DNA from: CAMPKL01 sp963817465
Lineage (GTDB): Bacteria; Acidobacteriota; Terriglobia; Bryobacterales; UBA6623
Direction: 5' to 3'
Length of the DNA stretch: 64,000 bases
Assembly (NCBI GenBank): GCA_963817465.1
Contig: CAWFOP010000007.1
Span: 372,001-436,000 of the forward strand
Under the pieces are notes generated by a model. The model worked only from the letters and a program-made list of their open reading frames with translations, ran no database searches and was not told where the DNA came from. Each line of letters opens with the position of its first letter. Position 1 is the stretch's first letter. Made by a program: the position numbers and the translations under genes. Below are positions 16,668 to 26,600 of this stretch, piece by piece.

Positions 16668-17570
16668 ATGACGCATCGCCGCAATTTCCTCGCCGGGCTG
16701 GCCGCCGGCGCCGCCGCGGGCTCGGCTCGAGCCGCTTCCAACGCCGCCAAGTTCCACCTCAAATACGGACCTCATCCGGACATGTTCAAAGAGAGCGCGG
16801 GCGAGGACGTATTCGATCAGATGCGTTTCGCAGCCGACCAGGGCTTTCGCGGCTGGGAGGACAATCGCGCGCACGAGCGTCCGGTCGACGAGCAGAACAA
16901 GATGGGCAAGACGCTCGGTGAGCTCGGCATGACGATGGGCGTCTTCGTCTCCTTCGGCATCGGGAAGTTCGAAGATCCGGACTTCGTCACGCGCTCGGAC
17001 AAGGAGTACCGCGACATGCTGCGCGGCGAGATGCGCAAAGCCGTTGACGTCGCCAAGCGCATCGGCGCCAAGTGGACAACCGTCGTGCCGGGCGCGGTGA
17101 ATCAAAAGCTGCACGAGGGCTTTCAGACCGCGAATTGCATCGAGAATCTAAGGGTCATGGCTGAAGTTTGCGAGCCCTCGGGCTTGGTGATGGTGCTCGA
17201 ACCGCTGAATTGGTACACCAACCACCCGGGCTTGTTCCTGCGTTCGGTGCCGCAGGCCTACGCGATCTGCAAGGCCGTCGATTCGCCGAGTTGCAAGATT
17301 CTCGATGACCTCTACCACCAAGCGATTCAAGTGGGTAATTTGATTCCGAATCTCGAGATGGCTTGGGACGAGGTTCCCTACATCCAGGTGGGCGACAATC
17401 CCGGGCGTAAAGAGCCGACGACCGGCGAGGTCAACTACAAATACATTTTCAAATGGCTGCACGACAAGGGCTACGACGGCGTGGTCGGCATGGAGCACGG
17501 CAACTCCAAGCCGGGCAAGGCCGGCGAGCAAGCCGTGATCGCCGCCTACAGGGAAGTGGACAACTTCTGA
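16668..17570 (+). CDS. Tat-exported TIM-barrel sugar isomerase/epimerase (hydroxypyruvate isomerase-like)
   Basis: Three hundred residues starting with a Tat-type signal (MTHRRNFLAGLAAGAAAGSARA). The barrel belongs to the AP endonuclease 2/xylose isomerase superfamily, closest in layout to Hyi: FHLKYGPHPDMF, the metal-ligand strand GLVMVLEPLNWYTNHPG (Glu), CKILDDLYHQAIQVGN (Asp, His) and the final GYDGVVGMEHGNSKPGK (Glu). Substrate is unknown; exported members are common in sugar-degrading soil bacteria. Its stop overlaps the start of the epimerase gene by one base (TGATG), implying co-expression for sugar use. Confidence 0.86.
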   Translation: MTHRRNFLAGLAAGAAAGSARAASNAAKFHLKYGPHPDMFKESAGEDVFDQMRFAADQGFRGWEDNRAHERPVDEQNKMGKTLGELGMTMGVFVSFGIGKFEDPDFVTRSDKEYRDMLRGEMRKAVDVAKRIGAKWTTVVPGAVNQKLHEGFQTANCIENLRVMAEVCEPSGLVMVLEPLNWYTNHPGLFLRSVPQAYAICKAVDSPSCKILDDLYHQAIQVGNLIPNLEMAWDEVPYIQVGDNPGRKEPTTGEVNYKYIFKWLHDKGYDGVVGMEHGNSKPGKAGEQAVIAAYREVDNF

Positions 17571-18691
17571 TGCGCGCAATTCTTTTGGTCGGCCTCGTCG
17601 CCGCCTTCGCCTTGGCGCTTTCCGCCGAGCCTGGTATCACTGTTGAGAATTGGGGCGAGACGCCGACAGGCGAGCAAGTCCAGCTCTACACGCTGACGAA
17701 CTCCAAGGGCATGGAGGCGCGCCTCGCCACGTACGGCGGCGTGTTGGTCTCGCTGAAGGTTCCCGACAAGAACGGCGCGCTCGGCGACGTCGTGCTGGGG
17801 TTCGATTCGCTCGAGGGCTATCTCGGCGATCATCCCTATTTCGGATCGCTGATCGGCCGCTACGGCAACCGCATCGCGAAGGGACAGTTCACGCTCGACG
17901 GACGCGAATACACGCTCGCGGTCAACAATGGCCCCAACGCCCTGCACGGCGGCATCGAGGGTTTCAACCGCAAGGTCTGGAGCGCGAAGCTCTTGATGAC
18001 CGACGAAGGGCCGGCGCTCGAGCTGCAATACGACAGCCCGGACGGCGAAGAAGGCTATCCCGGCGCGTTGGCGGTGACCGTCCGCTACACGTTGACCAAC
18101 GCGAATGAGCTCCGCATCCACTACCACGCGACGACCGATGCGCCCACCGTGGTCAATCTGACCAATCACTCGTACTTCAACCTGAAAGACGCGGGCAAGA
18201 CCGACGCCTTGGGCCACGTGTTGCAGATCATGGCCGACCACTTTACGCCGGTCGACCCGACGCTGATTCCGTTGGGGGAGTCCCGGCCGGTCGAAGGTAC
18301 GCCGTTCGATTTCCGGCAGCCGACGGCGATCGGGGCGCGGATCAACCAGGACGACGAGCAACTTCGCAACGGCGGCGGCTATGACCACAACTTCGTGCTC
18401 AGCCGTCGCGAAAAGGACGGCCTCGAGCTGGCGGCTCGCGTCTACGAGCCGACCAGCGGGCGCGTGATGGAGGTCTTCACGACCGAGCCGGGCGTGCAGT
18501 TCTATACCGGCAACTTCCTCGACGGCACGAACGTCGGTAAGGGCGGCGTGAAGTACAACCGGCGTGCGTCGCTCTCGCTCGAGACGCAGCACTATCCGGA
18601 CTCGCCGAACCAGAAGGCGTTCCCCTCGACCGTGCTGCGGCCGGGCGAAGTCTACGACTCGACGACGGTTTTCCGGTTTTCGACTCGCTAA
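17570..18691 (+). CDS. galM: Aldose 1-epimerase (mutarotase), exported
   Basis: 373 residues with an N-terminal signal peptide (MRAILLVGLVAAFALALSA), so it works in the periplasm. GalM motifs: RLATYGGVLVSLKVPDKNG, GRYGNRIAKGQF, NNGPNALHGGIEGFN, the catalytic His in VVNLTNHSYFNL, GGGYDHNFVL and the catalytic Glu in SLETQHYPDSPNQ. It interconverts alpha and beta anomers of hexoses before uptake. The frame is open upstream into the previous gene, but ATG at 17570 gives the signal peptide and sits on the preceding TGA. The MFS sugar transporter gene nearby fits the same job. Confidence 0.94.
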   Translation: MRAILLVGLVAAFALALSAEPGITVENWGETPTGEQVQLYTLTNSKGMEARLATYGGVLVSLKVPDKNGALGDVVLGFDSLEGYLGDHPYFGSLIGRYGNRIAKGQFTLDGREYTLAVNNGPNALHGGIEGFNRKVWSAKLLMTDEGPALELQYDSPDGEEGYPGALAVTVRYTLTNANELRIHYHATTDAPTVVNLTNHSYFNLKDAGKTDALGHVLQIMADHFTPVDPTLIPLGESRPVEGTPFDFRQPTAIGARINQDDEQLRNGGGYDHNFVLSRREKDGLELAARVYEPTSGRVMEVFTTEPGVQFYTGNFLDGTNVGKGGVKYNRRASLSLETQHYPDSPNQKAFPSTVLRPGEVYDSTTVFRFSTR

Positions 18692-19155
18692 CTCGTCTGG
18701 CCTTCGCGGCGGAAGGCGATGAAGTCGGTCACAGCCGGCGTTTGGCCGAGTTGCCTCAGTTGCAAAGCGATCTGTCCCCGGTGGTGCTGGGAGTGCAGCC
18801 CTAAGTGGGTGAGGATATCGGTCGGCGTGTTGCGGAATTCGAGCCCGGACTGATCGCGGTAGGTGATTTCCTTTTCGAGCGACGACTCGTCGATCCCGGC
18901 TAGAAACCGGTCGATCTCGCCAGCCAGCGACTCGAGCCTCTGGGCGCAATGCTCGAGCGTTTCAGGCGGCCAAAGCTGGATCGCCTTCGAGTCCCGTCCC
19001 CGGAGTCGAGTCAGCCAGGCCTCCTGAGCGGCGAGGATGTGGGCGAACAGCCGGATGCCCGCGCCATGCTCACTAGCCTGCTGAAGCGACGCCAGCGCCC
19101 GCCGGTTAGCCCAAAATTCATACCGATAGAGCAGTTTGAAGCGTTCGAGCATCAT
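18688..19155 (-). CDS. DinB-family protein
   Basis: About 155 residues from ATG at 19155 (MMLERFKLLYRYEFWANRR); the frame extends upstream to 19221 without family character. Four-helix DinB/YfiT fold with its metal His residues in RLFAHILAAQEAWLTRL and LTHLGLHSQHHRGQIALQLRQLG. Such proteins are often thiol S-transferases or stress proteins of unknown substrate. It converges on galM, ending 4 bases inside it, and is divergent from the MFS gene at 19320. Confidence 0.88.
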   Translation of the reverse strand: MMLERFKLLYRYEFWANRRALASLQQASEHGAGIRLFAHILAAQEAWLTRLRGRDSKAIQLWPPETLEHCAQRLESLAGEIDRFLAGIDESSLEKEITYRDQSGLEFRNTPTDILTHLGLHSQHHRGQIALQLRQLGQTPAVTDFIAFRREGQTS

Positions 19156-19319
19156 CTTCCTCGCACACCAACTCAACGCAACCTCGCAGTTGCGCTCCGT
19201 TACGGCGCTCGCGGAACGCATACGGAGTCGTGCGCGTCAGCAAGCGGTCTTCTGCTATCTAGACAGACTTTCAAGGTAGCGGAATACCGCGTGCGATTGT
19301 GCTACGCTACCCAGTCGCC

Positions 19320-20609
19320 ATGAGCCGCCACCCGCAAGCGCCCCGCTTCTTCCTCGCGAGTTGCATCGCGCTGATTGCGACCGCGATGAGTTTCGCGATA
19401 CGGGGCGAGATCATGGGAGTGTGGACGCAAGCGTTCACGCTGACCAACGCCGAGGTCGGCGCTGTGACGGGCGCGGCGTTTTGGGGATTTCTGATCTCGA
19501 TGGTGATCGGCGGTCCGCTCTGCGATGTGCTCGGGATGGGGCGGCTGGTCGTGCTGGCGTTCATCGGCCACGTCGGCGGTGCGCTGCTGACCATTTTCGC
19601 GGGCGGCTTCTGGTCGCTGTTCATCGCAACGCTGCTGGTGGGCGTGGGGAACGGCTTCGTCGAGGCGGCCTGCAATCCGCTGATCGCGACCCTCTATCCG
19701 GAAAACAAGACCTCCAGGCTGAACGCTTTCCACGTTTGGTTCCCCGGGGGCATCGTGATCGGCGGACTCGTCGCTTACGCGCTGGATCAAATGGGCCTGA
19801 GTTGGCAGATCAAGATCGCGTCGATGCTGGTTCCGATCGCAATTTACGGCGTGATGTTCTTGCGCATGAAGTTCCCCCCGACCGAGCGCGTCGCCTCGGG
19901 AGTGTCGTCGGGCGCAATGTTCAAAGAGGTCTTGCGCCCGCTGTTTCTATTTATGGCCTTCTGCATGTTGCTGACGGCGTCGACGGAGCTGAGCACCAAC
20001 CAGTGGATCGCCGAGTTGCTCTCGAACGTGGGCGTTCCGGGCATCTTGATCTTGGTCTGGATCAACGGCTTGATGGCTGTGGGGCGCAGCTTTGCGGGAC
20101 CCGTGGTGCATCGAATTGCACCCGCCGGCATGCTCCTGTTTTCCGCTGTCTTTTCGGGACTCGGGCTGGTGCTGCTGAGCATGTCAAGCGGCTACATGTC
20201 ACTGGCGGCGGCGGCCGTCTTCGCGGTCGGCATCTGTTACTTCTGGCCAACGATGCTGGGCTTCGTCGCGGAATACGTACCGCGCTCGGGCGCTCTCGGC
20301 CTCGCGATCATGGGCGGCATCGGCGCCGCCTCAACGGCGATTACGCAGCCGCTGGTCGGCAAGATGTACGACATGCAGCTCGAGGCCAACAACAGCTCGG
20401 GTTTGTCGCTCGAGGAGTTGCGCGCGGCGATTCCAGGCGATCCGATTCACGAAACCTGGCTTTTCGTGCAGGGCGCGGCGGGCTCGGACGCGCTGCTGAC
20501 AATGGCGATACTGCCCGCGGCGTTAGTCGTGCTTTTCGCCGCGCTTTATGTGTGGCAGCGAGGCAAGGCTCCGGAAAAGCTGGTCGTTCAACCTTCCGAG
20601 TCCGCCTGA
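19320..20609 (+). CDS. Major facilitator superfamily transporter, sugar permease type
   Basis: About 429 residues with 12 predicted membrane helices. The GPLCDVLGMGRLVVLAF loop is the MFS A-motif (G-x-L-x-D), and VGVGNGFVEAACNPLIATLYPENKTSRLNAFHVWFPGG is the pattern of the FucP/GlcP-like sugar:H+ symporters common in acidobacteria and planctomycetes. A second half begins near FMAFCMLLTASTELSTNQWI. ATG at 19320 starts at MSRHPQAPRFF; a GTG 21 bases earlier is less likely. Nearby isomerase and mutarotase genes suggest it imports their sugar, but the substrate is not determined. Confidence 0.88.
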   Translation: MSRHPQAPRFFLASCIALIATAMSFAIRGEIMGVWTQAFTLTNAEVGAVTGAAFWGFLISMVIGGPLCDVLGMGRLVVLAFIGHVGGALLTIFAGGFWSLFIATLLVGVGNGFVEAACNPLIATLYPENKTSRLNAFHVWFPGGIVIGGLVAYALDQMGLSWQIKIASMLVPIAIYGVMFLRMKFPPTERVASGVSSGAMFKEVLRPLFLFMAFCMLLTASTELSTNQWIAELLSNVGVPGILILVWINGLMAVGRSFAGPVVHRIAPAGMLLFSAVFSGLGLVLLSMSSGYMSLAAAAVFAVGICYFWPTMLGFVAEYVPRSGALGLAIMGGIGAASTAITQPLVGKMYDMQLEANNSSGLSLEELRAAIPGDPIHETWLFVQGAAGSDALLTMAILPAALVVLFAALYVWQRGKAPEKLVVQPSESA

Positions 20610-20657
20610 TGACTTGGGCTTCAGCCGCGCCCGTGACCGTAGTGTTAGACTCTTGAC

Positions 20658-21038
20658 GTGCGCGGCATCGCAAGCATTATCGCGATCGCCTGTGTTGCGA
20701 GCGCCTCCCTCTTCGCTCCGTTCCAGCACGTCCACGATCCGGGACGGGCCGTCGAGCATGTCGCCAAGTATCATCACGGCGGTTTAGCGCTCCATCTTCA
20801 CATCGCGGGCTGGGCCGCGGCCGACCAGTCTTGGCAGGCCGCGGACGACAGCTCTCACCTGCTGCAGTGGTTTCGTGCTAACGAGATCAAGCCGTTCCGC
20901 TATGCCGTCGCGGTTGTGACGACAGTCGCGGAGTTTCACTTTGACACCACGTTTCTCCCGCGACGCGTGCCGGTCGAAAGCCTGATCGGCGATTCGCCGC
21001 CGCTCGTCCGCCCTGCGCCTCGCGGTCCCCCCGTATAG
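20658..21038 (+). CDS. Small exported His-rich protein ahead of the metal-efflux genes
   Basis: 126 residues from a GTG. The first 20 (MRGIASIIAIACVASASLFA) are a signal peptide. The following segment is rich in His (FQHVHDPGRAVEHVAKYHHGGLALHLH), a plausible binding site for soft metal ions in the periplasm, and a Pro/Arg-rich tail ends it. It precedes the TolC, adaptor and RND pump genes in the same direction with a 137-bp gap. No named family was recognised; metal binding is inferred from composition and place. Confidence 0.65.
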   Translation: MRGIASIIAIACVASASLFAPFQHVHDPGRAVEHVAKYHHGGLALHLHIAGWAAADQSWQAADDSSHLLQWFRANEIKPFRYAVAVVTTVAEFHFDTTFLPRRVPVESLIGDSPPLVRPAPRGPPV

Positions 21039-21175
21039 CCCTCCTCATCTTCCGATTCGCTTCGGCCTGGGAGTCCGTGCGCCCTGGGCTGTTGACAGGT
21101 ATTTGTACGTGCGGATTGCGTTGCGGGCGCCTGTTTCTGCGGCGACGTTCGGCGTTCCCGTTTTGAGGAGTTGGA

Positions 21176-22423
21176 ATGCGTTTGGGATTTGTCTTGCTCT
21201 TGCCCGGGTTGCTTTGGCCCTTGAGCGCGGCGCCGCGACCTCCGGGCCGCCCGCTGCCTATCGACGAGGCGGTGCGCGTCGCCCTTAAAAACCGCGCGGA
21301 GCTCGAAGCGGCTTCGTACTCGATCGAAGCGAGGGAGGCTGCGACGCGGCAGGCGTCTCGAGCGCCGAACCCGATCTTGTCGGTGCAATCCGAGAACTGG
21401 CGTTTCTCCGATCAATTTTCGGCCTCGCGCGACGTGGACTACTTCGTCTACGCCACGCAACAAATCGAGACCGGAGGCAAGCGCCGGTTGCGGACGGAGG
21501 CCGCCGAATCGGGCCGCGACGTCGCCCAAGCGGAGCGCGCCGTGCTGACTTGGCAGGTCGCGAGCGCCGTTCGCGAAGCTTGGTGGCGGGCGTCCGCCGC
21601 GGCGGAGCGAGCGCGCTTGCTCGAGGCTTCCCTCGGGAGCGCGGAAGATCTGGTGCGTTACCACGAAGTCCGCGTCCGTGAGGGCGCCGCCGCGGAAGTC
21701 GACCTGCTCCGCGTTCGCGTCGAATACGAGCGCAGAAAGAGCGAGGCGGCGACTGCTGGGACGCAAGCTGAGCAAGCGGCCTTGGCGCTGTTTCTAGAGA
21801 TGGGCGTCGACAGCGCCTACGACGTCGATCTCTCGACTCGCCCTCAGCTCGAGGCCGTTGAACCCAGCCGCGAGTTGGTAAGCGAGGCCTTGGCCGCGCG
21901 GCCGGACCTCGCTCTGCAGGAGGCGCGCGTCGGCCAGGCGAAGGCCGCGGTGAGCGTACAGGAGTCGCATTCCAAACCGGACGTCACTCCGTATCTCGGC
22001 TACAAGCGAACCGCGGGGTTCGACACTATCATCGGCGGGGTCCATATCCCGCTGCCGCTGCGCGACCGCAACGACGGAGGAATCGACGAGGCGCTTGCCG
22101 AAGTCAACCGTCAAGAGGCGCTGTTGCGCGCCTCTGAAGTTCGCGTCCGCTCCGAAGTGCAGGCGGCGGCGACCGAGCTCGAGCGCCGGGCGGAGATCGT
22201 GCATTCGCTCGAAGCCGGCGTGGTTCAACAGGCGGAGCAGGCTCACGATATCGCCCAAGCGGCCTATCGCGAGAATGCGACGGACCTGCTGTTTGTTCTC
22301 GACGCGCTCAGGACGCGCAATGAAGTCGAGCTGCTGTACTCCCAAGCTCTGTTTGATTACCAGTTGACCCGCGAACGCTTGCGCGCCGCGACCGCGAGCG
22401 TCGTCCCAGGAGCGACCCCATGA
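21176..22423 (+). CDS. TolC-family outer membrane efflux protein of a metal RND system
   Basis: 415 residues with a signal peptide (MRLGFVLLLPGLLWPLSA) and the twofold coiled-coil plan of outer membrane efflux proteins: IDEAVRVALKNRAELEAASY starts the first repeat and ELVSEALAARPDLALQEARVGQAK the second. Strands such as NPILSVQSENW and KPDVTPYLGYKR form the barrel. It would provide the exit duct for the pump encoded downstream. GAGG lies near the ATG. It overlaps the adaptor gene by four bases (ATGA). Confidence 0.92.
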   Translation: MRLGFVLLLPGLLWPLSAAPRPPGRPLPIDEAVRVALKNRAELEAASYSIEAREAATRQASRAPNPILSVQSENWRFSDQFSASRDVDYFVYATQQIETGGKRRLRTEAAESGRDVAQAERAVLTWQVASAVREAWWRASAAAERARLLEASLGSAEDLVRYHEVRVREGAAAEVDLLRVRVEYERRKSEAATAGTQAEQAALALFLEMGVDSAYDVDLSTRPQLEAVEPSRELVSEALAARPDLALQEARVGQAKAAVSVQESHSKPDVTPYLGYKRTAGFDTIIGGVHIPLPLRDRNDGGIDEALAEVNRQEALLRASEVRVRSEVQAAATELERRAEIVHSLEAGVVQQAEQAHDIAQAAYRENATDLLFVLDALRTRNEVELLYSQALFDYQLTRERLRAATASVVPGATP

Positions 22424-23640
22424 CGAAGACCTGCTTTTTCTTGATTTGCGCCTGCTTGGCGGGATGGGGTTGCGGCGAAGCTCAGCCGCCGGCCGCGGCG
22501 GAAACTCAGCAGCCCGCTGCGGAGCCCGCAGCCGCACTCCCGACCGACCCAGGAACCGTGCGACTCTCGCTCGAGGCCGAGCAACGGTCCCGGATCACGG
22601 TGGGACAAGTGGAGTCGCGTGAGCTGCCGGATGAGGTGCGAGCGCCGGCTGAGATCGCCCTGAACGCGGACCGGACCGTCCACGCCGCCGCGTTTGTCGA
22701 AGGCACGGTGATGGACTGCTGCAAGAGCATCGGCTCTTACGTTCGCAAGGGCGACGTGTTGGCTGAGTTGCACAGTCACCAGACGCACGAGTTGCTGGCG
22801 GAATTTCGCCAGGCCCGCGCCGCTCTCGAGGCCCGCCGTTCTGAGTTGACCTACGCCGAACAAGACCGTCGGCGCGCCCAGCGGCTCCACGAGCTAAAAG
22901 CGGGCTCCATGCAGCGAGTGCAAGAGACGCAAACCGCTCTCGACCAAGCGCGCACATCGGTCGAATCAGCCCAGGCGGGCTTGGCCGGCGCGATGGCGCA
23001 TTTCGAGTATCTCGGGATAGATGCCAAGGAACTGGCGGAAGGGCATATCCCGGAGCATTTGGTCGTTCACGTCAAGGCCCCGATTTCCGGTGTGATCGTC
23101 CAGCGATCGGTCGCGCTCGGGACCGTGGTCACGCCTTCCGACCCGCTTTACGAAATCAGCGATCTGAGCAGCCTTTGGATGATCGCCCATGTTCCCGAGC
23201 AGGACTTGCGGCTCGTGCGTCCGGGCATGAAGGCGGAACTCGCGGTGAAAGCCTATCCCGAACGAACGTTTCTGGGACGAGTCGAGCTCGTCGGCGACAT
23301 GCTCGATCCGCAGACCAAGACCGTGCAGGTGCGCTGCGTGATCGCCAACCCGGGCCGAATGCTCAAGCAAGGCATGTTCGGCGAGGCCGTGCTGCGCTCG
23401 CAGCAGACGCGGCCCGCGCTGGTCGTGCCCGAGGCGGCCGTGCAGCGGATCGACGACGACTCGGTGGTGTTCGTGTCAGAGGGCGGTCACACGTATCGCT
23501 CGCGTTCGGTGGAGGTGGGCCGCAGCATCGACGGCATGGAGGAGATTCTCTCCGGACTCAGCGCCGGCGACGAGATCGCAGTCTCCGGAGCCTTCTCCCT
23601 CAAGTCCGAAATGCTGAAGTCGCGCTTTGCGGAAGAGTAG
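22420..23640 (+). CDS. Efflux RND periplasmic adaptor subunit (CusB/CzcB-like)
   Basis: 406 residues. The N-terminus (MTKTCFFLICACLAGWGCGEA) is a signal sequence with a Cys that may be lipidated, though the lipobox is imperfect. Membrane-fusion parts follow in order: beta/lipoyl half (VRAPAEIALNADRTVHAAAFVEG), alpha hairpin (ELLAEFRQARAALEARRSELT to RTSVESAQAGLAGAMAHFEYL), second lipoyl half (VHVKAPISGVIVQRSVALG), beta-barrel (LWMIAHVPEQDLRLVRPGM) and a membrane-proximal domain. It bridges the inner-membrane pump to TolC. The pump gene starts 13 bases after its stop. Confidence 0.93.
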   Translation: MTKTCFFLICACLAGWGCGEAQPPAAAETQQPAAEPAAALPTDPGTVRLSLEAEQRSRITVGQVESRELPDEVRAPAEIALNADRTVHAAAFVEGTVMDCCKSIGSYVRKGDVLAELHSHQTHELLAEFRQARAALEARRSELTYAEQDRRRAQRLHELKAGSMQRVQETQTALDQARTSVESAQAGLAGAMAHFEYLGIDAKELAEGHIPEHLVVHVKAPISGVIVQRSVALGTVVTPSDPLYEISDLSSLWMIAHVPEQDLRLVRPGMKAELAVKAYPERTFLGRVELVGDMLDPQTKTVQVRCVIANPGRMLKQGMFGEAVLRSQQTRPALVVPEAAVQRIDDDSVVFVSEGGHTYRSRSVEVGRSIDGMEEILSGLSAGDEIAVSGAFSLKSEMLKSRFAEE

Positions 23641-23653
23641 GGGCGAATCGACG

Positions 23654-26600
23654 ATGGTGACAAAATTGATCGACGCCTTCCTCGACCGGCCCTATCTGGT
23701 CGTCATGGGACTGGGCGCCCTGCTCGCGATCGGATTGTGGGCGATGCTCAACATTCCGGTCGACGCTTTTCCGGACCTAACGAACAACCAGGTAAGCATC
23801 GTGGCCGAAGCCCCCGGCATGGCCGCCGTCGAGGTCGAAGACCTGGTGACGTTCCCGATCGAATCGGCCTTGATGGGAATCCCGAATACCCAAGAGGTTC
23901 GTTCCCTCTCGAAGCTGGGTTTGTCGATGATTACGGTCGTCTTCGATGACGACGTGCCGTCGCTGCAAGCCCGGCAACTGGTCAGCGAACGTCTGTTGGA
24001 CGCCCGTTCGAGCTTGCCGGACGGCGTCAATCCGCAGATGGGCTTGTTCGCGACGCCCTTCGGCGAGGTCTTTCAGTACACGGTCCAAAACACGAACCCG
24101 GGCAACGGCCTTTCGGCGATGGATCTCAAGACGCTTCATGACTGGGAGATCAAGTACCAGCTCAGGGCGATTCCGGGCGTTGCGGATGTGGTGACCTGGG
24201 GCGGTTTGACGAAGCGCTTCGAGGTCATCGTCGATCCCAGGCGACTGCGTTCCTACGGTCTGTCGTTGCGCGACGTCTTTGAACGCCTCAGAGACAACAA
24301 CGCCAATCTTTCAGCGGGGTTCATCGAGCACGCCTCCGAACAGTACTCGGTGCGCGGGCTCGGACGCGCTCAGACTCCCGAGGAGCTCGGCGCGATCGTG
24401 TTGACCGCGCAAGGCGGAACTCCGGTGCGTATCTCCGACGTGGCCGAGGTGAGAGTCGGCAATGTGCCGCGCCAGGGCGCCGTGACGCGCGACGGAGCGG
24501 GAGAGACGCTGTCGGGAATGGTCATCATGCTGAAAGGACAGAACAGCAAGACGATCATCGAGCGAATCAAGAACGCCATCGCGGACATGGCGCCGTCGTT
24601 GCCTGAGGGAGTCACGCTCGCGCCTTTCTACGACCAGGCCGAGGTGATCGACGGCACGATTCGAACGGTCCGAAATAATCTCCTCGAGGGCGGAGCGCTG
24701 GTGATCGTCGTGCTGTTTTTTGCGCTCGGCCAGCTCCGCGCCGCGGCGATCGTCGCCGCCGTCATCCCGCTGTCGATGTTGGGGGGCTTTATCGGCATGA
24801 CGGTTGCCGGCATCTCAGCCAATTTGATGAGCCTGGGAGCCGTCGACTTCGGAGTGATGATCGAGGGCGCGATCGTCGTGGTGGAGAACTCCGTGCGCCG
24901 GCTGCACGAGGCTGAGGCCTCCGGCGAGAAGGTCGATCGCATGGAAGTCGTTCGCCAATCGGTGCACGAAGTCGCTCCGCCCGTGCTTGCCGGCGTGTCG
25001 ATCATGATCATCGTCTACATGCCCGTTCTCAGCCTTCAGGGGCTCGAAGGACGCATGTTTCGCCCGATGGCCGTGACGGTTTGCGCCGCGGTGTTGACGA
25101 GTCTGATGCTGGCGCTGTTCTTCTTGCCGACGGCATCTCGTTTTGTGTTGCGAGGCGACGACAAGGAAGGGGCGCTCGCCCGGCTGCTGATGAAGGGTGA
25201 AACCGTCTACGAGAAAATTCTCGGAAAGGTGCTCGATCACCGCTACCTTGCGGTCGCGGTGACGCTGCTGCTCGTCTCGAGCGCCGTGGGATCGTTGGCG
25301 TTCATCGGCACCGAATTCATGCCTCGTCTCGACGAAGGCTCGATTCTGGTGCAGACGCTCAAGCTGCCGTCGATCTCGCTGAGCGAGTCCGTTCGTGTTC
25401 AAGAGGAGATCGAGCAGGAGCTGTCGGCCTTGCCGGAGGTGACCAGCGTCGTCAGCAAGATCGGCCGGCCGGACTTCGCGACCGAGGCGATGGGCATCTA
25501 CGAGGCCGACACCTACATCAACCTGTTGCCGCACGATCAGTGGAAATCGGCCGCGACCAAAGAGGGCCTGATCGACGTGATGGCCGCGCGCCTCGAGCGA
25601 ATTCCCGGCGTCGTCTACAACTTCACGCAGCCGATGGCGATGCGTCTGGACGAAACGGTGTCGGGCGTCCGCGCCGACGTGGCGCTCAAGATCTTCGGCG
25701 ACGATGCGAGCGTCCTCGAGGATTTGGCGGACAAGATCCTCGCGCAGATGAGTCAGGTGCCCGGCGCCGCCGACGTGCAGCGCGGCGTTTTCTCCGGCGC
25801 CGCCGAATGGAGGGTGCGGATTCGAAGAGACGAATTGGCTCGCTTCGGGCTCAATGTCTCGGACGTGCAAGAGCTGCTGGGGGCGGCGATCAGCGGCCGG
25901 GAAGCGACGGAGGTCATCGACGGGCGGCGCCGCTTCCAAACGGTCATCCGGCTCCCGAAGCGCTACCGCTCCAACATCGAGGAGCTGCGGAATCTGCAAC
26001 TCCAGACCGCCGGCGGCGCATGGGTGAGGCTCGCGGACGTCGCCGACGTCAGCGAGGAGTCGACTCCGGAAGTCATTCAGCGTGAGAACTCACAACGACG
26101 TCTCGTGGTGCAGTGCAATGTGCGCGGCCGTGACGTGGGCGGCTTCGTGGCCGAGGCGCAGCGCGTGATCCGCGCCAACGTCGATCTACCGGTCGGGTAT
26201 TTCCTGAAGTGGGGCGGACAGTTCGAAAACCAGGAGCGAGCCATGAGTCGCCTGGCGATCGTGACGCCGACTGCGCTGCTGCTGATCTTCTTGATCAACT
26301 ACCTGACTTTCCGCTCCATAAGACTTTCGCTGCTGGTGTTGATGCTGGCGCCGTTCGCGACCGTCGGAGGAGTGGCCGCGCTTTGGCTGCGCGGGATGAA
26401 TCTGAACGTGTCGGCGTCGATCGGGTTTATTACGGTGTTCGGCATCGCGACGATCGACGGCTTGGTCTTGGTGTCGGCGATCAACCGCCGGCTCGCGCAA
26501 GGCATGGCCATGAGGCCCGCCTTGTTGGAGGCGGCTCGAACGCGCGTGCGGCCGGTGGTGATGATCTCGTTGGTAGCGGCTCTTGGGCTGCTTCCCATGG

